From contig JAEZKF010000004.1 in NCBI GenBank assembly GCA_023415575.1, positions 1-57,603 on the forward strand: a DNA stretch of 57,603 bases, given 5' to 3'. This document shows, piece by piece, positions 1 through 7,442 of this stretch. Every line of letters begins with the position of its first letter. Position 1 is the first letter of the stretch. This DNA is from Bacillota bacterium. GTDB lineage: Bacteria > Bacillota > Clostridia > Oscillospirales > Ruminococcaceae. The position numbers and the translations under genes are program-made. Below the pieces are notes generated by a model that worked only from the letters and a program-made list of their open reading frames with translations, was not told where the DNA came from and did no database searches.

Positions 1-262
1 TAGCGGGATCGTCTTTTACAGCAGCAGTACTTGTGTCAATCGCAAAGTAGTCAGTGTTAACACCATCAGGTACAAAAGTGCCGCCGGGGGTAAGGATGGT
101 CTCGTAGGTGTTGTCATCGCCGCCAAAGAAGAAATCACCAGGCGCAAAATCCTCATCAGGATCTGTGCCAGGAGCACCGGGAACGATTTCCAGAGCAGAT
201 GCGGTTGCAGCCAGGCTCAGAGCCAGAACAGCAGCCATTACCAATGCAAGTAACTTTTTCAT
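1..262 (-). CDS. Secreted/surface protein, N-terminal part (runs off window)
   Basis: The first 87 codons of a leftward gene are present; the rest lies outside the window. The protein begins with MKKLLALVMAAVLALSLAA, a lysine-rich start followed by a hydrophobic core and an ATASA cleavage site, so it is a typical Gram-positive secretion signal. The start at 262 has an AGGAGGAC ribosome site about 8 nt upstream. The mature part (FFFGGD, then TPGGTF, then DYF) aligns with the start of the next gene (602-1801), so the two are tandem paralogs. By analogy it is probably a wall-anchored protein, but its C terminus is not visible. Its own promoter and palindrome lie at 301-351. Function is unknown. 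Confidence 0.85.
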   Translation of the reverse strand, partial: MKKLLALVMAAVLALSLAATASALEIVPGAPGTDPDEDFAPGDFFFGGDDNTYETILTPGGTFVPDGVNTDYFAIDTSTAAVKDDPA

Positions 263-300
263 TGGGTTTTGTCCTCCTTAAATGTTTAATAGTTTTTGTT

Positions 301-351
301 GGTTATTTCTAACCACAGTTGAATTATAATCCATCGCTGGAATTTATGCAA
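301..351 (-). promoter_or_regulatory. Promoter with palindromic operator for the first surface gene
   Basis: On the minus strand a -35 box TTGCAT (346-351) is separated by 17 nt from a -10 box TATAAT (323-328). Eight bases downstream of the -10, over the expected start site, lies the palindrome GGTTAGAAATAACC (301-314). The same 14-mer sits at the same distance from the -10 of the paralog (1830-1843). This suggests a shared repressor site or a conserved leader element; which of the two is inference. Confidence 0.65.
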
Positions 352-527
352 TAATATTTTACAATATTTATGTTATAATTTTGTAATTAGATTCTGGTAA
401 TTATGCACAAATTAGTATTGTTTTTATTTGATTGTAAGCGTTGTAACATATATCAAGGCAGATTGGATATTGATTTGGAGCTTATTCTCAATACTTATTG
501 TTACAATTTTGTTACTGTACCAAAGAG

Positions 528-563
528 AAAGACAGCGGCATCCTTGCGGATACCGCTGTCTTT
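528..563 (-). terminator. Intrinsic terminator after surface gene 602-1801
   Basis: A 16-bp stem (528-543 with 548-563, loop ttgc) lies 39 nt downstream of the stop codon. The only non-Watson-Crick position becomes a G-U pair in the leftward RNA but a C-A mismatch in the rightward RNA, which supports use on the minus strand. A pyrimidine-rich tract follows. Confidence 0.75.
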
Positions 564-601
564 AATCATTTATTATACTGATTCTTTCCCGTTAGGGTTA
601 A

Positions 602-1801
602 TTATTTGCCGGCCTTTTTCACTACAGCAAAGCCAACGCCTGCAAGGGCTACAACCGCAAATACAACGGCAATATTAGCGATATCGCCGGCGCCGGTTTC
701 GGGAATAGCGGGCTTTTCCTTACCGGTGTTTTTAGTGGGGGCGGGCTTTTCGGCATCACCGAGCTTTTCGGAGCCATAGGCCGCAAAGGTGCCCAGTGTG
801 GTTCCGGCGGGAACGGTGAATACTACATAGCTGTGGTTTACAACATCCGCCTTAATAGCTGCCCCAGTGGGTTTGCCGTCGGTTACCGCGTAGACATATA
901 CAGTCTCGCCGTAGTAGTTTTCGTTATCCGGACTGATGGGCATGGTGATGGTGGCAGCATCCTTAACGCGGGTGGGCTTAAAGCCGATTGAGCCGATTGC
1001 CTTTGTGTGCTCGACACTTACTACATCGGTCTTAGCCTTCAGATACAGGCTGGTGTTCTGTCTGGAAACCTTCGCAAACTTGATGGCGTACTTGCCGTAA
1101 TCCAGTGTCAGCGACTTGCCGTTGGCCAAATCGGTGAATACCTCTTTGTCAATAACGGGCTTGGAAAGCTCGTTGATGGCCTCAACCTTACCGTCGGCGT
1201 TTTTCCAGAAATCATCCTTGCCATGGGACTCGTTGCTGATGAGAACATCAAACTTAATTTCAGCCTTTTTGGTTTCGGATCCGGGAGTCTTCTCCTTCTG
1301 TACAACAACTACCTTTACCTCTACCTTGTGCTCCTCAACGGTGAAGTATTCGTCTGCGGGGTCGAGCTTCAGGTAATAAGCTATACTCTCTTCATAGCCT
1401 GGCTGACCCTTTTTGCCCTTGCTGTCTTTGTCGGAAACAATGGATGCCTTAAGCATATCGGGCTTGCTGGATGAAGCAGACGCACTAACGGCATACTCCT
1501 TCTTGATGATAGTGCCAGCAGTCGCAGTAGCTTTAACTGCATCATCCGTATTAGTATCGGTGCTACTATCTGTGGAATTAATTATTGACATGATAAGGAA
1601 ATAGTCTGAGTCAGAGGCCTCCACAAAGCCTTCACCAGGAATAAGCGGAATTTCTAAGGTGTCGCCGCCAAAGTACATGGTCTCCGGCTGGTCGTCGTTT
1701 TTTTCGTCTTCGGTGTCGGGGGTTATAATAATTGCGGATGCCATTGTTGCCAGACTTAGCGCCATTAAGGCAGCCAGTACCAACGCGAGCAGTTTCTTCA
1801 T
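602..1801 (-). CDS. Secreted protein with LPXTG-like wall anchor
   Basis: A 399-residue extracellular protein of unknown function. It has an N-terminal signal peptide (residues 1-23, MKKLLALVLAALMALSLAT) and a long polar body with no domain I recognise. The C terminus is a sorting-signal arrangement: IPETG at about 366-370, a hydrophobic segment (IANIAVVFAVVALAGVGF), then a KKAGK tail. That is the layout of a sortase substrate, although the motif is IPETG rather than LPETG. A glycine/proline/lysine-rich spacer precedes it. The start at 1801 has a GGAGGAT ribosome site. The signal peptide and first 60 residues resemble the truncated gene at 1-262. It is transcribed leftward from a promoter near 1830-1857 and ends at the hairpin 528-563. 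Surface anchoring is inferred from the motif. Confidence 0.85.
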   Translation of the reverse strand: MKKLLALVLAALMALSLATMASAIIITPDTEDEKNDDQPETMYFGGDTLEIPLIPGEGFVEASDSDYFLIMSIINSTDSSTDTNTDDAVKATATAGTIIKKEYAVSASASSSKPDMLKASIVSDKDSKGKKGQPGYEESIAYYLKLDPADEYFTVEEHKVEVKVVVVQKEKTPGSETKKAEIKFDVLISNESHGKDDFWKNADGKVEAINELSKPVIDKEVFTDLANGKSLTLDYGKYAIKFAKVSRQNTSLYLKAKTDVVSVEHTKAIGSIGFKPTRVKDAATITMPISPDNENYYGETVYVYAVTDGKPTGAAIKADVVNHSYVVFTVPAGTTLGTFAAYGSEKLGDAEKPAPTKNTGKEKPAIPETGAGDIANIAVVFAVVALAGVGFAVVKKAGK

Positions 1802-1829
1802 GGTTTATCCTCCAAAACTTTAATATATT

Positions 1830-1857
1830 GGTTATTTCTAACCTCGTTTCTAGTATA
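1830..1857 (-). promoter_or_regulatory. -10 box and shared palindrome of second surface gene
   Basis: The palindrome GGTTAGAAATAACC (1830-1843) is identical to 301-314 and again ends 8 nt from a -10-like box, TATACT (1852-1857, minus strand). A clear -35 is not seen, so activity may need an activator. The rest of the 1858-2187 interval shows no gene I can support. Confidence 0.5.
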
Positions 1858-2187
1858 TGCAGAAATAATTACAAATATCCTGTATCATGCACTGATATTG
1901 TTATAAATTTGTAACCTTTACTTGTATGTATTGCACAAATTTTGATGAAGCAGCTTGTCTGACACCCCAAAATGCGGCTATCCATGTGTGGAGCCGACCA
2001 ATTGTTCAGTGATTGTTGCTGCTCTGTTACAAAACGGGGATAGATAATGTGCGAGGATTGCGAGCGAGCAGCATCCAATATAATGAGCAGTTTAATGCAA
2101 TGGGGTATTGATATGAAACGCGTATTCCGCTATGATACAGATAATGGGAGGGGTGAACCATAAGAAAAAGCAGGAGACATTGTGCAT

Positions 2188-2231
2188 AGCAAAGGCTATT
2201 GCATATAAAATGAAGTATGATAGCCTTTGCT
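2188..2231 (+). promoter_or_regulatory. 12-bp inverted repeat in leader of CD3324-type gene
   Basis: agcaaaggctat (2188-2199) and atagcctttgct (2220-2231) are perfect inverted copies separated by 20 nt. They end 26 nt before the start codon at 2258. The position fits an operator for autoregulation by the small DNA-binding protein encoded just downstream, or a leader hairpin. No poly-T follows it, so it is not a terminator. Confidence 0.45.
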
Positions 2232-2257
2232 GTCCTAAAAAGACTTAGGAGGGCACA

Positions 2258-2524
2258 ATGGGCTATATTCACGCTTTGGATGTTCTGCCCGAGAGACTAG
2301 TTGAGGAGATTCAAAGGTATGTCGACGGGCAGGTATTATACATCCCAAAAATAAAAGCAAAACGATGCAAGTGGGGCGAAAAGACGGATACGAGGGCATA
2401 TCTCAATAAAAGAAACTTGGAGATATGCAATCGTTTCAAAAACGGGGCGACTTTTTTAGAGCTTTCCGAGCAGTACTTTTTAACCCCCAAGAGCATTCAG
2501 CGCATAATACGAAGTATGAAATAA
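2258..2524 (+). CDS. CD3324-type small HTH protein (Mor-like)
   Basis: An 88-residue protein of the small clostridial family often named CD3324, related to the Mor transcription-activator fold. The N-terminal part (YIHALDVLPERLVEEIQRYV) and the central YIPK and WGE segments are family hallmarks. Residues 54-87 form a helix-turn-helix (ICNRFKNGATFLELSEQYF, then TPKSIQRIIRS), which implies DNA binding. The start at 2258 follows an AGGAGGGC ribosome site. The gene is monocistronic, with an inverted repeat in its leader (2188-2231) and a terminator at 2527-2562. Its target is unknown; autoregulation through the leader repeat is a guess. Confidence 0.8.
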   Translation: MGYIHALDVLPERLVEEIQRYVDGQVLYIPKIKAKRCKWGEKTDTRAYLNKRNLEICNRFKNGATFLELSEQYFLTPKSIQRIIRSMK

Positions 2525-2526
2525 GC

Positions 2527-2562
2527 AGATGTGCCGCAGGTAATGTGGCACTTCTATTTTTT
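2527..2562 (+). terminator. Intrinsic terminator of CD3324-type gene
   Basis: agatgtgcc (2527-2535) pairs with ggcacttct (2547-2555), with one mismatch, and is followed by a T-rich run. It starts 3 nt after the stop codon. Confidence 0.6.
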
Positions 2563-2642
2563 ATAATGATGTGTGCTCCCCTATATCAAAGAGAAAATGG
2601 TATAATGGATTTGTAATGACAACATCGGGAAGGAAATGACAT

Positions 2643-3089
2643 ATGGAGATAGTAAAAATCAGTGATGGCGATAAGACAAAATACATGGATCTGCTGCTGA
2701 TTGCGGATGAACAGGTGAGCATGATAGAAAAATACCTATACCGCGGCGAGATGTTCGCCCTGATTGATGATGATTTAAAGGCGCTTTGTGTCGTCACAGA
2801 AGAGGGTCTAGGCGTTTATGAGATTAAGAATATCGTGACGGTGCCAAAGTATCAGCGGCAGGGGTATGGGCAGAAGCTAATCGCATTTATTGCAGACCAC
2901 TATAAAGAATCCGGAAGCGAGCTGTATGTGGGCACCGGCGACAGCCCCATGACCCTGAACTTCTATGAGAAGTGCGGCTTTGCGCGTTCACACGTTGTGA
3001 AAAACTTTTTTGTAGACAACTACGACCATCCCATGTTCGAGGACGGGAAGCAGTTGGTGGATATGATTTATCTGAAAAGGAAATTGTAG
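2643..3089 (+). CDS. GNAT family N-acetyltransferase
   Basis: A 148-residue single-domain acyltransferase that should move an acetyl group from acetyl-CoA to an amine; the substrate cannot be told. The acetyl-CoA pyrophosphate loop is QRQGYG (residues 71-76) after the beta-4 strand IVTVPKY. The later segment (LYVGTGDSPMTLNFYEKCGF) is the usual C-terminal GNAT half with a conserved asparagine and FYEKCGF. The length is normal for the family. The start at 2643 has a GAAGGAAAT ribosome site. An extended -10 (TGGTATAAT, TATAAT at 2601-2606) lies just upstream. The gene ends at the strong terminator 3099-3130 and stands alone. Confidence 0.88.
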   Translation: MEIVKISDGDKTKYMDLLLIADEQVSMIEKYLYRGEMFALIDDDLKALCVVTEEGLGVYEIKNIVTVPKYQRQGYGQKLIAFIADHYKESGSELYVGTGDSPMTLNFYEKCGFARSHVVKNFFVDNYDHPMFEDGKQLVDMIYLKRKL

Positions 3090-3098
3090 AATAGACGA

Positions 3099-3130
3099 AA
3101 AAAAGACCCAGCCGTGAGGTTGGGTCTTTT
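3099..3130 (+). terminator. Intrinsic terminator of GNAT gene
   Basis: A 12-bp stem, aaagacccagcc with ggttgggtcttt around a GTGA loop, begins 10 nt after the stop codon and runs into TTTTC. Confidence 0.8.
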
Positions 3131-3153
3131 CAAATTAATTAAGTTCGGAGCAT

Positions 3154-3187
3154 AAAAATAACCCGTCAACACAGAGTGTTGACGGGT
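3154..3187 (-). terminator. Intrinsic terminator of tRNA-Leu(UAA)
   Basis: A 13-bp perfect stem (3160-3172 with 3176-3188) directly follows the encoded CCA of the leftward tRNA and is succeeded by TTATTTTTAT on the minus strand. Its CCCGTCAAC core recurs at 44520-44554 and beside the other tRNA-Leu. Confidence 0.85.
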
Positions 3188-3274
3188 TGGTGCCGCTGAC
3201 CGGACTTGAACCGGTACGCCGTTGCCGGCGAGGGATTTTAAGTCCCTTGTGTCTGCCGATTCCACCACAGCGGC
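3188..3274 (-). tRNA. tRNA-Leu (anticodon UAA)
   Basis: An 87-nt type II tRNA with a long variable arm. The acceptor stem GCCGCTG pairs with CAGCGGC, the discriminator is A, and CCA is encoded. The anticodon stem AGGGA/TCCCT holds the loop CTTAAAA, giving anticodon TAA. The D-arm reads GTGGTGGAATCGGCAGACAC and the T-arm CCGGTTCAAGTCCGG. The tRNA is followed at once by a terminator, so it is a single-gene transcript. Confidence 0.96.
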
Positions 3275-3323
3275 ATAGTGGCGCACAAAATATAATACAG
3301 CAAAGCTGCGCTAAAGTCAAGAT

Positions 3324-3362
3324 AAAACCTCCTGCCACATTGGGGTGTGGCAGGGGTTTTTG
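3324..3362 (-). terminator. Terminator of the Rnf-like cluster
   Basis: A near-perfect hairpin (3324-3339 with 3346-3360) of CCTGCCACA/TGTGGCAGG flanked by A and T runs on both sides. It lies 32 nt beyond the last gene of the leftward cluster and could also work on the plus strand. Confidence 0.75.
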
Positions 3363-3393
3363 CTTTTTAAATGCTTGTATTTCTGCTGTGGCT

Positions 3394-3672
3394 TTAATCC
3401 TTGTGTTTTCTGCGGCGGATGAGGGTATGCGTAAGCGCACAGATTGTAATAATCGCCTTTAAACCATATAGCAGCAGCGACAAGAACAGGTTTGGGGTAG
3501 AGTCCGATGCAATAAGGATAGAGGTCGGGCCGTCGGCACCACCGATAATTCCGATGGAGCTTGCAGCGTGCTGTTTACCCGGGAGCAAGAGCCTTGCAAC
3601 CAGATACAGCGTACCGAACAGGGCCGCTATGGAAGCTGCGGCGATGCCTGCAATCTTAGCTATGCGCTTCAT
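3394..3672 (-). CDS. Small membrane protein with OadB-like GGADGPT motif
   Basis: A 92-residue protein with two predicted membrane spans (about 7-30 and 60-80). Between them lies the segment IGIIGGADGPTSILIAS. That segment matches the sodium-site region of the beta subunits of sodium-pumping decarboxylases (OadB, GcdB, MmdB), whose conserved aspartate lies in GGADGPT. The full beta subunit is over 350 residues, so this is a fragment-sized relative. I chose the ATG at 3672 because GGGGAGG lies 10 nt upstream; an in-frame ATG at 3714 has no such site and would overlap the preceding gene. It starts 16 nt after that gene, so it is co-transcribed with the Rnf-like cluster. No alpha or gamma decarboxylase subunit is nearby. 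Function is unknown. Confidence 0.75.
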   Translation of the reverse strand: MKRIAKIAGIAAASIAALFGTLYLVARLLLPGKQHAASSIGIIGGADGPTSILIASDSTPNLFLSLLLYGLKAIITICALTHTLIRRRKHKD

Positions 3673-3688
3673 ATCCTGCTTGCCTCCC

Positions 3689-4903
3689 CTATTCATACTT
3701 GCCATCCGGTGCAAACAGGACGTATGGCTTTACATCCAGCTCGCCAAAGGCGTTGCGCTGAGCAGTGTCTGTAGAGACAATGGGCAAAATCTTCGTGCCC
3801 GGGGTGATATCCGCGAGCAGGTACTCCCCAAACGCCTTGGTGAGGTCATGTACCTGCGCGGCGGGGTCTGTAATCCTCGTTTTGCCTATGGTGATTTCAC
3901 CCGAGAAGTTCGAGGGCAAAACTACCGGTGCAATGATGGATGCTGCAATCTGCGTGGGATTGCCGCCGTAAATCATCTCGTTTTTATCTAGATATGCCTT
4001 CGCCTCATAGGAGACGATAAGCTCACAGTCAAACCCTTTTACAGCCTCTTCTATCTGCGCAAGGCAGCTGTTAAGCACGCCCATGCGCGAGTCGTTGGAC
4101 TTAGGGCCGAAGTAGGCGAGGTTGAGTCCCACGCCGGTGGGGTAATGCAGGGAGTCGAGCATCACATAGGCTGCCCCGCTCTGTGCAAGCTCGGTGACAA
4201 GGGATGTGACATATCCCATCCCCTCGGTGGATTCGGGGTTGACCCACGGCTTGCCGCCCTCGGTGGCGTAGTTATCAAGCCAGGTAGTGGTTACATCCTT
4301 GGAGTAGCGGACGGCAGCTCCCTTAATCTTTCTAGCCGCCAAGGGGTCCTTAAAGGTGTGCATCCGCACGATGGTCTGTATGCCGCGTTCCTTGAGGGCA
4401 TCGATGTACTCGGTCAAATCACGGGTGTCCTCCATCACAGCGCCGATTTCATGCGGCTGCGAGAGATTGGAGTCATAGTAGATAATGCCGCTTGCATCCT
4501 TGACCTCCATCACCACCGTGTTTACACCTATGGCTACCGCCTGTGACACAAAGGTATCAAACCGGCTTTCATCCGCAAGAATCATGCCGGGCATGTAAAC
4601 AGCCTTAATTTCATCAAACGAGATGGTGTCCTTCTGCTGGTCTTGCGAGGCAGTGGAGGATGGCTCGCTTACCGTCTCGGACACCTGCGAGGAGGCTTCC
4701 TTATCCTTTAGGCGGACGCGCATCTCACCGCTTACGAAGCTCATAACCGGCTCCGCAACACTGTACCCTACAAAAAACAGCACGCACAAAAGCAGGATGC
4801 CGCCTACCATCTTAAAGGCGCCGATACGCCGAAATATCGCATTCTGATAAACACGCTTATGGCGCTTGATTTTGTAGTTTGAATGCTTTGTCAACTCAGG
4901 CAC
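3689..4903 (-). CDS. Membrane-anchored putative glycoside hydrolase (PF13200-type)
   Basis: A 404-residue protein with a basic cytoplasmic N terminus, one membrane span (about 33-52, GGILLLCVLFFVGYSVAEPV), a serine-rich linker with a QDQQKD patch, and an outside domain from about 95 to 404. The domain begins KAVYMPG and continues with VVMEVKDASG, DALKERGI and YVMLDSLHYPTG. These segments resemble the DUF4015/PF13200 family of putative TIM-barrel glycosyl hydrolases. Enzymatic activity of the family is predicted rather than proven here. The gene lies between rnfA-like 4956-5552 (53 nt away) and the OadB-motif gene, in the same direction. That places a cell-surface protein in a membrane-complex cluster. 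Confidence 0.75.
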   Translation of the reverse strand: MPELTKHSNYKIKRHKRVYQNAIFRRIGAFKMVGGILLLCVLFFVGYSVAEPVMSFVSGEMRVRLKDKEASSQVSETVSEPSSTASQDQQKDTISFDEIKAVYMPGMILADESRFDTFVSQAVAIGVNTVVMEVKDASGIIYYDSNLSQPHEIGAVMEDTRDLTEYIDALKERGIQTIVRMHTFKDPLAARKIKGAAVRYSKDVTTTWLDNYATEGGKPWVNPESTEGMGYVTSLVTELAQSGAAYVMLDSLHYPTGVGLNLAYFGPKSNDSRMGVLNSCLAQIEEAVKGFDCELIVSYEAKAYLDKNEMIYGGNPTQIAASIIAPVVLPSNFSGEITIGKTRITDPAAQVHDLTKAFGEYLLADITPGTKILPIVSTDTAQRNAFGELDVKPYVLFAPDGKYE

Positions 4904-4955
4904 CGCCTTTCGAAGGAATCAGATGCGCGCTATGTCATGCGGCCTAGATTAAGAG

Positions 4956-5552
4956 CTAAAACGGGAGCTGATGACCAATCAGACCGAATAAGGCGAGTGA
5001 AATCAGCCCAATATACAACAGTGTGACAGGCAGTCCGCGAAACGACCGCGGGATGCGGTCGGTATTCAGCCTGCGTCTGCCTTCGGCAATCAGCAGGGAT
5101 GCTAAGGTGAATCCCACACCCGAGCCGATTGAAAATCCTGCGGCTTGTATAAAGGTGTAGTTTCCGTTGAGGGCAATATAAAGCACACCGAGTATGGAGC
5201 AGTTGAAGGTCGCATACGGCAGGTAACTGCGCACATATTCACCCTTGGATTTCATAATCCTGCCAGCAGCAAAATATACTATATAGTATAGCAGGGTTAG
5301 AATCAGAATAAACACGAGCGGACGGATATAAGCACGAAAGCTCAGCTTGGCCATAAAGGGGTTTATCACACAAGCAAGCATGGAGCTGATAAAGGCCATA
5401 AAGGTAAACAACGTGCCAAACTGAAAGATGCGTTTGGCGCCGCTTGCCGAAAACAGCACGGTGCTGATTCCTAGTCCGCGCGAAAGCACGAGATTTTCAA
5501 GTAAAGCTGCAGTAGCCGTGTAGGTGAAAAACTGCACAACCAACTCTCTCAT
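4956..5552 (-). CDS. RnfA-like membrane subunit lacking one cluster cysteine
   Basis: A 198-residue integral membrane protein with six predicted spans, matching RnfA/NqrE in length and layout (LLENLVLSR near the start, NCSILG in the middle, GSGVGFTLA later). Canonical RnfA supplies two cysteines, in FLGLCPF and TNCAVLG, to an intramembrane [2Fe-2S] cluster shared with RnfE. Here the first motif reads GLGIST, with serine at residue 30. The second is kept (Cys118 in FNCSILG). The partner RnfE-like protein has lost both of its cysteines, so the shared cluster probably cannot form. It lies 56 nt downstream of rnfE-like. Family membership is clear; a redox role is doubtful. Confidence 0.85.
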   Translation of the reverse strand: MRELVVQFFTYTATAALLENLVLSRGLGISTVLFSASGAKRIFQFGTLFTFMAFISSMLACVINPFMAKLSFRAYIRPLVFILILTLLYYIVYFAAGRIMKSKGEYVRSYLPYATFNCSILGVLYIALNGNYTFIQAAGFSIGSGVGFTLASLLIAEGRRRLNTDRIPRSFRGLPVTLLYIGLISLALFGLIGHQLPF

Positions 5553-5608
5553 TTAAACCATTCCTTTCCGGCATTCCATGTTGTAACACGGGGCCGATAG
5601 AAAGACTA

Positions 5609-6289
5609 TCATTCCGACTTCGTCTGTGCGGTCAGGGCTGTATCGGTCTGCAAATCCATGTGCATAGCCCGCATACGACGATCCTTTGAATGGTTGGTAA
5701 TATACTGGTACAGCGCCGCAAAGAGCCCGATTAGGATAAACCCGCCAAAGGGCATGAGGATGCCTTTAATCGGCAGGGGATTATCGGTGACAGAGCCCCA
5801 TATGGTGCCGTTGCCTATGTATTCACGCACTAAGCCGACAACGCAGATGACAAAGGCATAGCCCAGCGCCTGAATGATGGCATCAAGTAGCACCCAGCGG
5901 GTCTTGTTGCGGATTCCGAACGCCTCTGCGCGCATGACAATGATGGTGTTGGTCACAAGCAAGGGCAAATAGATGCCCGTTGTGTCAAGCGTGCCCGGCA
6001 GGGCAATGCGCACGATGGCGATTGCTCCCGCATAGCATGCGGCTGAGGTCAGCGCATAAATTGGGATGCGGTGGCAAAGCTCCACGCGCTGCTTAATAAA
6101 TGATGAAACTACCAAAGTAGGTATGGTTACCACCGCCATGATAATGGAGATGGCGACCGCATTCTTTAAATAAATAGCTGCTACGGCAACCGGAGCAAGC
6201 GTAAGACCGTTCACCAGAACGGGGTTGTTTGACCAGAACTCCCGCAGCTTTGCAAAAAACCGATGCTCGCCTTTAGTCCTATTCGACAT
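5609..6289 (-). CDS. RnfE-like membrane subunit lacking both cluster cysteines
   Basis: A 226-residue membrane protein of the RnfE/NqrD family. It keeps NNPVLVNGL near the N terminus, YLPLLVTN, MRAEAFG and VREYIGNGTIWG. In canonical RnfE, cysteines in LGLCP and TNC ligate the membrane [2Fe-2S] cluster. Here these read LTLAP (Ala32) and TNT (Thr115), so both are gone. I place the start at 6289 because GGGAGG lies 8 nt upstream; the ATG at 6310 is less well placed. It overlaps the end of rnfD-like by 11 nt, indicating translational coupling. In the usual operon rnfG lies between D and E; it is absent here. Confidence 0.85.
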   Translation of the reverse strand: MSNRTKGEHRFFAKLREFWSNNPVLVNGLTLAPVAVAAIYLKNAVAISIIMAVVTIPTLVVSSFIKQRVELCHRIPIYALTSAACYAGAIAIVRIALPGTLDTTGIYLPLLVTNTIIVMRAEAFGIRNKTRWVLLDAIIQALGYAFVICVVGLVREYIGNGTIWGSVTDNPLPIKGILMPFGGFILIGLFAALYQYITNHSKDRRMRAMHMDLQTDTALTAQTKSE

Positions 6290-7442
6290 CGTCTTTTCCT
6301 CCCTTAGCATTTGCTGCGGAATGTGTTACCGTCTCTTGGTTTTCTTCCTCTTTATTTGCCTTCTCCTTCTTGCTGCGTGTTTTCTCTACTGTAATAACCA
6401 GACGCTTTGAACTGCGGCCGATGCTTTTTGCCTTTTGCATCACCGATGAAGGGACTGCCTTAATCATACGCATCTGGATGCCGTCAATGAACAGGTCATA
6501 CCGCACCCACAGGGCGAACCGGTCAAGTGCAAACGAAAGGGCGTTCATGATAAGAACGGCAAATACAAAGCCTTCCTCAAAGCCGCCGAAGTAACGAAGC
6601 AGCATAGTCAAAACACCGATACCTGCGCCAAACAAAACCTTCGACAGCGGAAGGCTCGGCGAGGTAACGGGGTCGGTTGCAAGAAAGACTGCGCCAAACA
6701 TAAGGCAACCCGCAAACAGCTCAAACGCAATACCGGAAAAGACGTTAAGCTCCACACGCGGGAATAAGAGCGCCATCACAACCGCGGCACCTACCAGTGA
6801 AAAGGGTATATGCCATGTAATGGTGCGCCGGAACAATAAGAAGAACAGACAGCTTACAATAACAAGAATTGCGGTCGTTCCCATCGCACCGGAGAAGTTT
6901 CCGAGGAACATCAAAAGCAAGTCGCCCGACGGCTCACCGTGCATCTTGAGCACGCTTGCGGGTGACGGATACAAGGGCAGCTTTTCGGTGATAAACAACG
7001 GAATCTCATCAAAGGGCTTGGGGAAGCTGAATACCAAATTGGGCCAGCATACCGTAACAAAGGCAACACCTGCACAGGCCGGATTAAACATGTTTGCGCC
7101 AAGCCCGCCAAAGGGGTGCTTGGCGATGAGGATGGCAAATGCGCAGGCAATCAGCACCACATAAAAGGGCACCGTAACCGGAAGCAGCATTACAATGGCA
7201 AGGCCAGTAATGACTGCCGAAAAGTCGTTCATCTTTATCTTCTTGTGCGCTAATTTGCGGCAGATGATGTCCAAGATAAAGCAAACTGCCGATGCTGACA
7301 CCGCTAAAAACAGCGTACGCGGTCCATAATAGAAATAAGCCATGGCAAGCAGAGGGACCATCGCGATAATCACATCGGTAAACAGGGTATGTACATTTTC
7401 TTTATATCGAATATGGGGGGCTTTTGCAGCCTGTAAGACCAT
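6279..7442 (-). CDS. RnfD-like membrane subunit with altered FMN motif
   Basis: A 387-residue membrane protein of the RnfD/NqrB family. Family segments are present: HPFGGLGANMFNPA (109-122), GNFSGAMGTTA (181-191) and the late signature ATDPVTSP. RnfD normally carries FMN on a threonine in a D-x-x-[ST]-G-A-[ST] site attached by ApbE. The aligned stretch here reads LYPSPAS (157-163), without the aspartate or the glycine, so flavinylation is unlikely. The last 50 residues are a lysine/glutamate-rich cytoplasmic tail. The start at 7442 overlaps the stop of rnfC-like in TAATG, with GAAAGGGG upstream; longer in-frame versions lie inside rnfC-like. Confidence 0.87.
   Translation of the reverse strand: MVLQAAKAPHIRYKENVHTLFTDVIIAMVPLLAMAYFYYGPRTLFLAVSASAVCFILDIICRKLAHKKIKMNDFSAVITGLAIVMLLPVTVPFYVVLIACAFAILIAKHPFGGLGANMFNPACAGVAFVTVCWPNLVFSFPKPFDEIPLFITEKLPLYPSPASVLKMHGEPSGDLLLMFLGNFSGAMGTTAILVIVSCLFFLLFRRTITWHIPFSLVGAAVVMALLFPRVELNVFSGIAFELFAGCLMFGAVFLATDPVTSPSLPLSKVLFGAGIGVLTMLLRYFGGFEEGFVFAVLIMNALSFALDRFALWVRYDLFIDGIQMRMIKAVPSSVMQKAKSIGRSSKRLVITVEKTRSKKEKANKEEENQETVTHSAANAKGGKDDVE

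Noticed and set aside
1869..2272. Two leftward frames of 69 and 81 codons in the gap before the CD3324-type gene
   Set aside because: They overlap the HTH gene's leader repeat or lack ribosome sites and any recognisable sequence.
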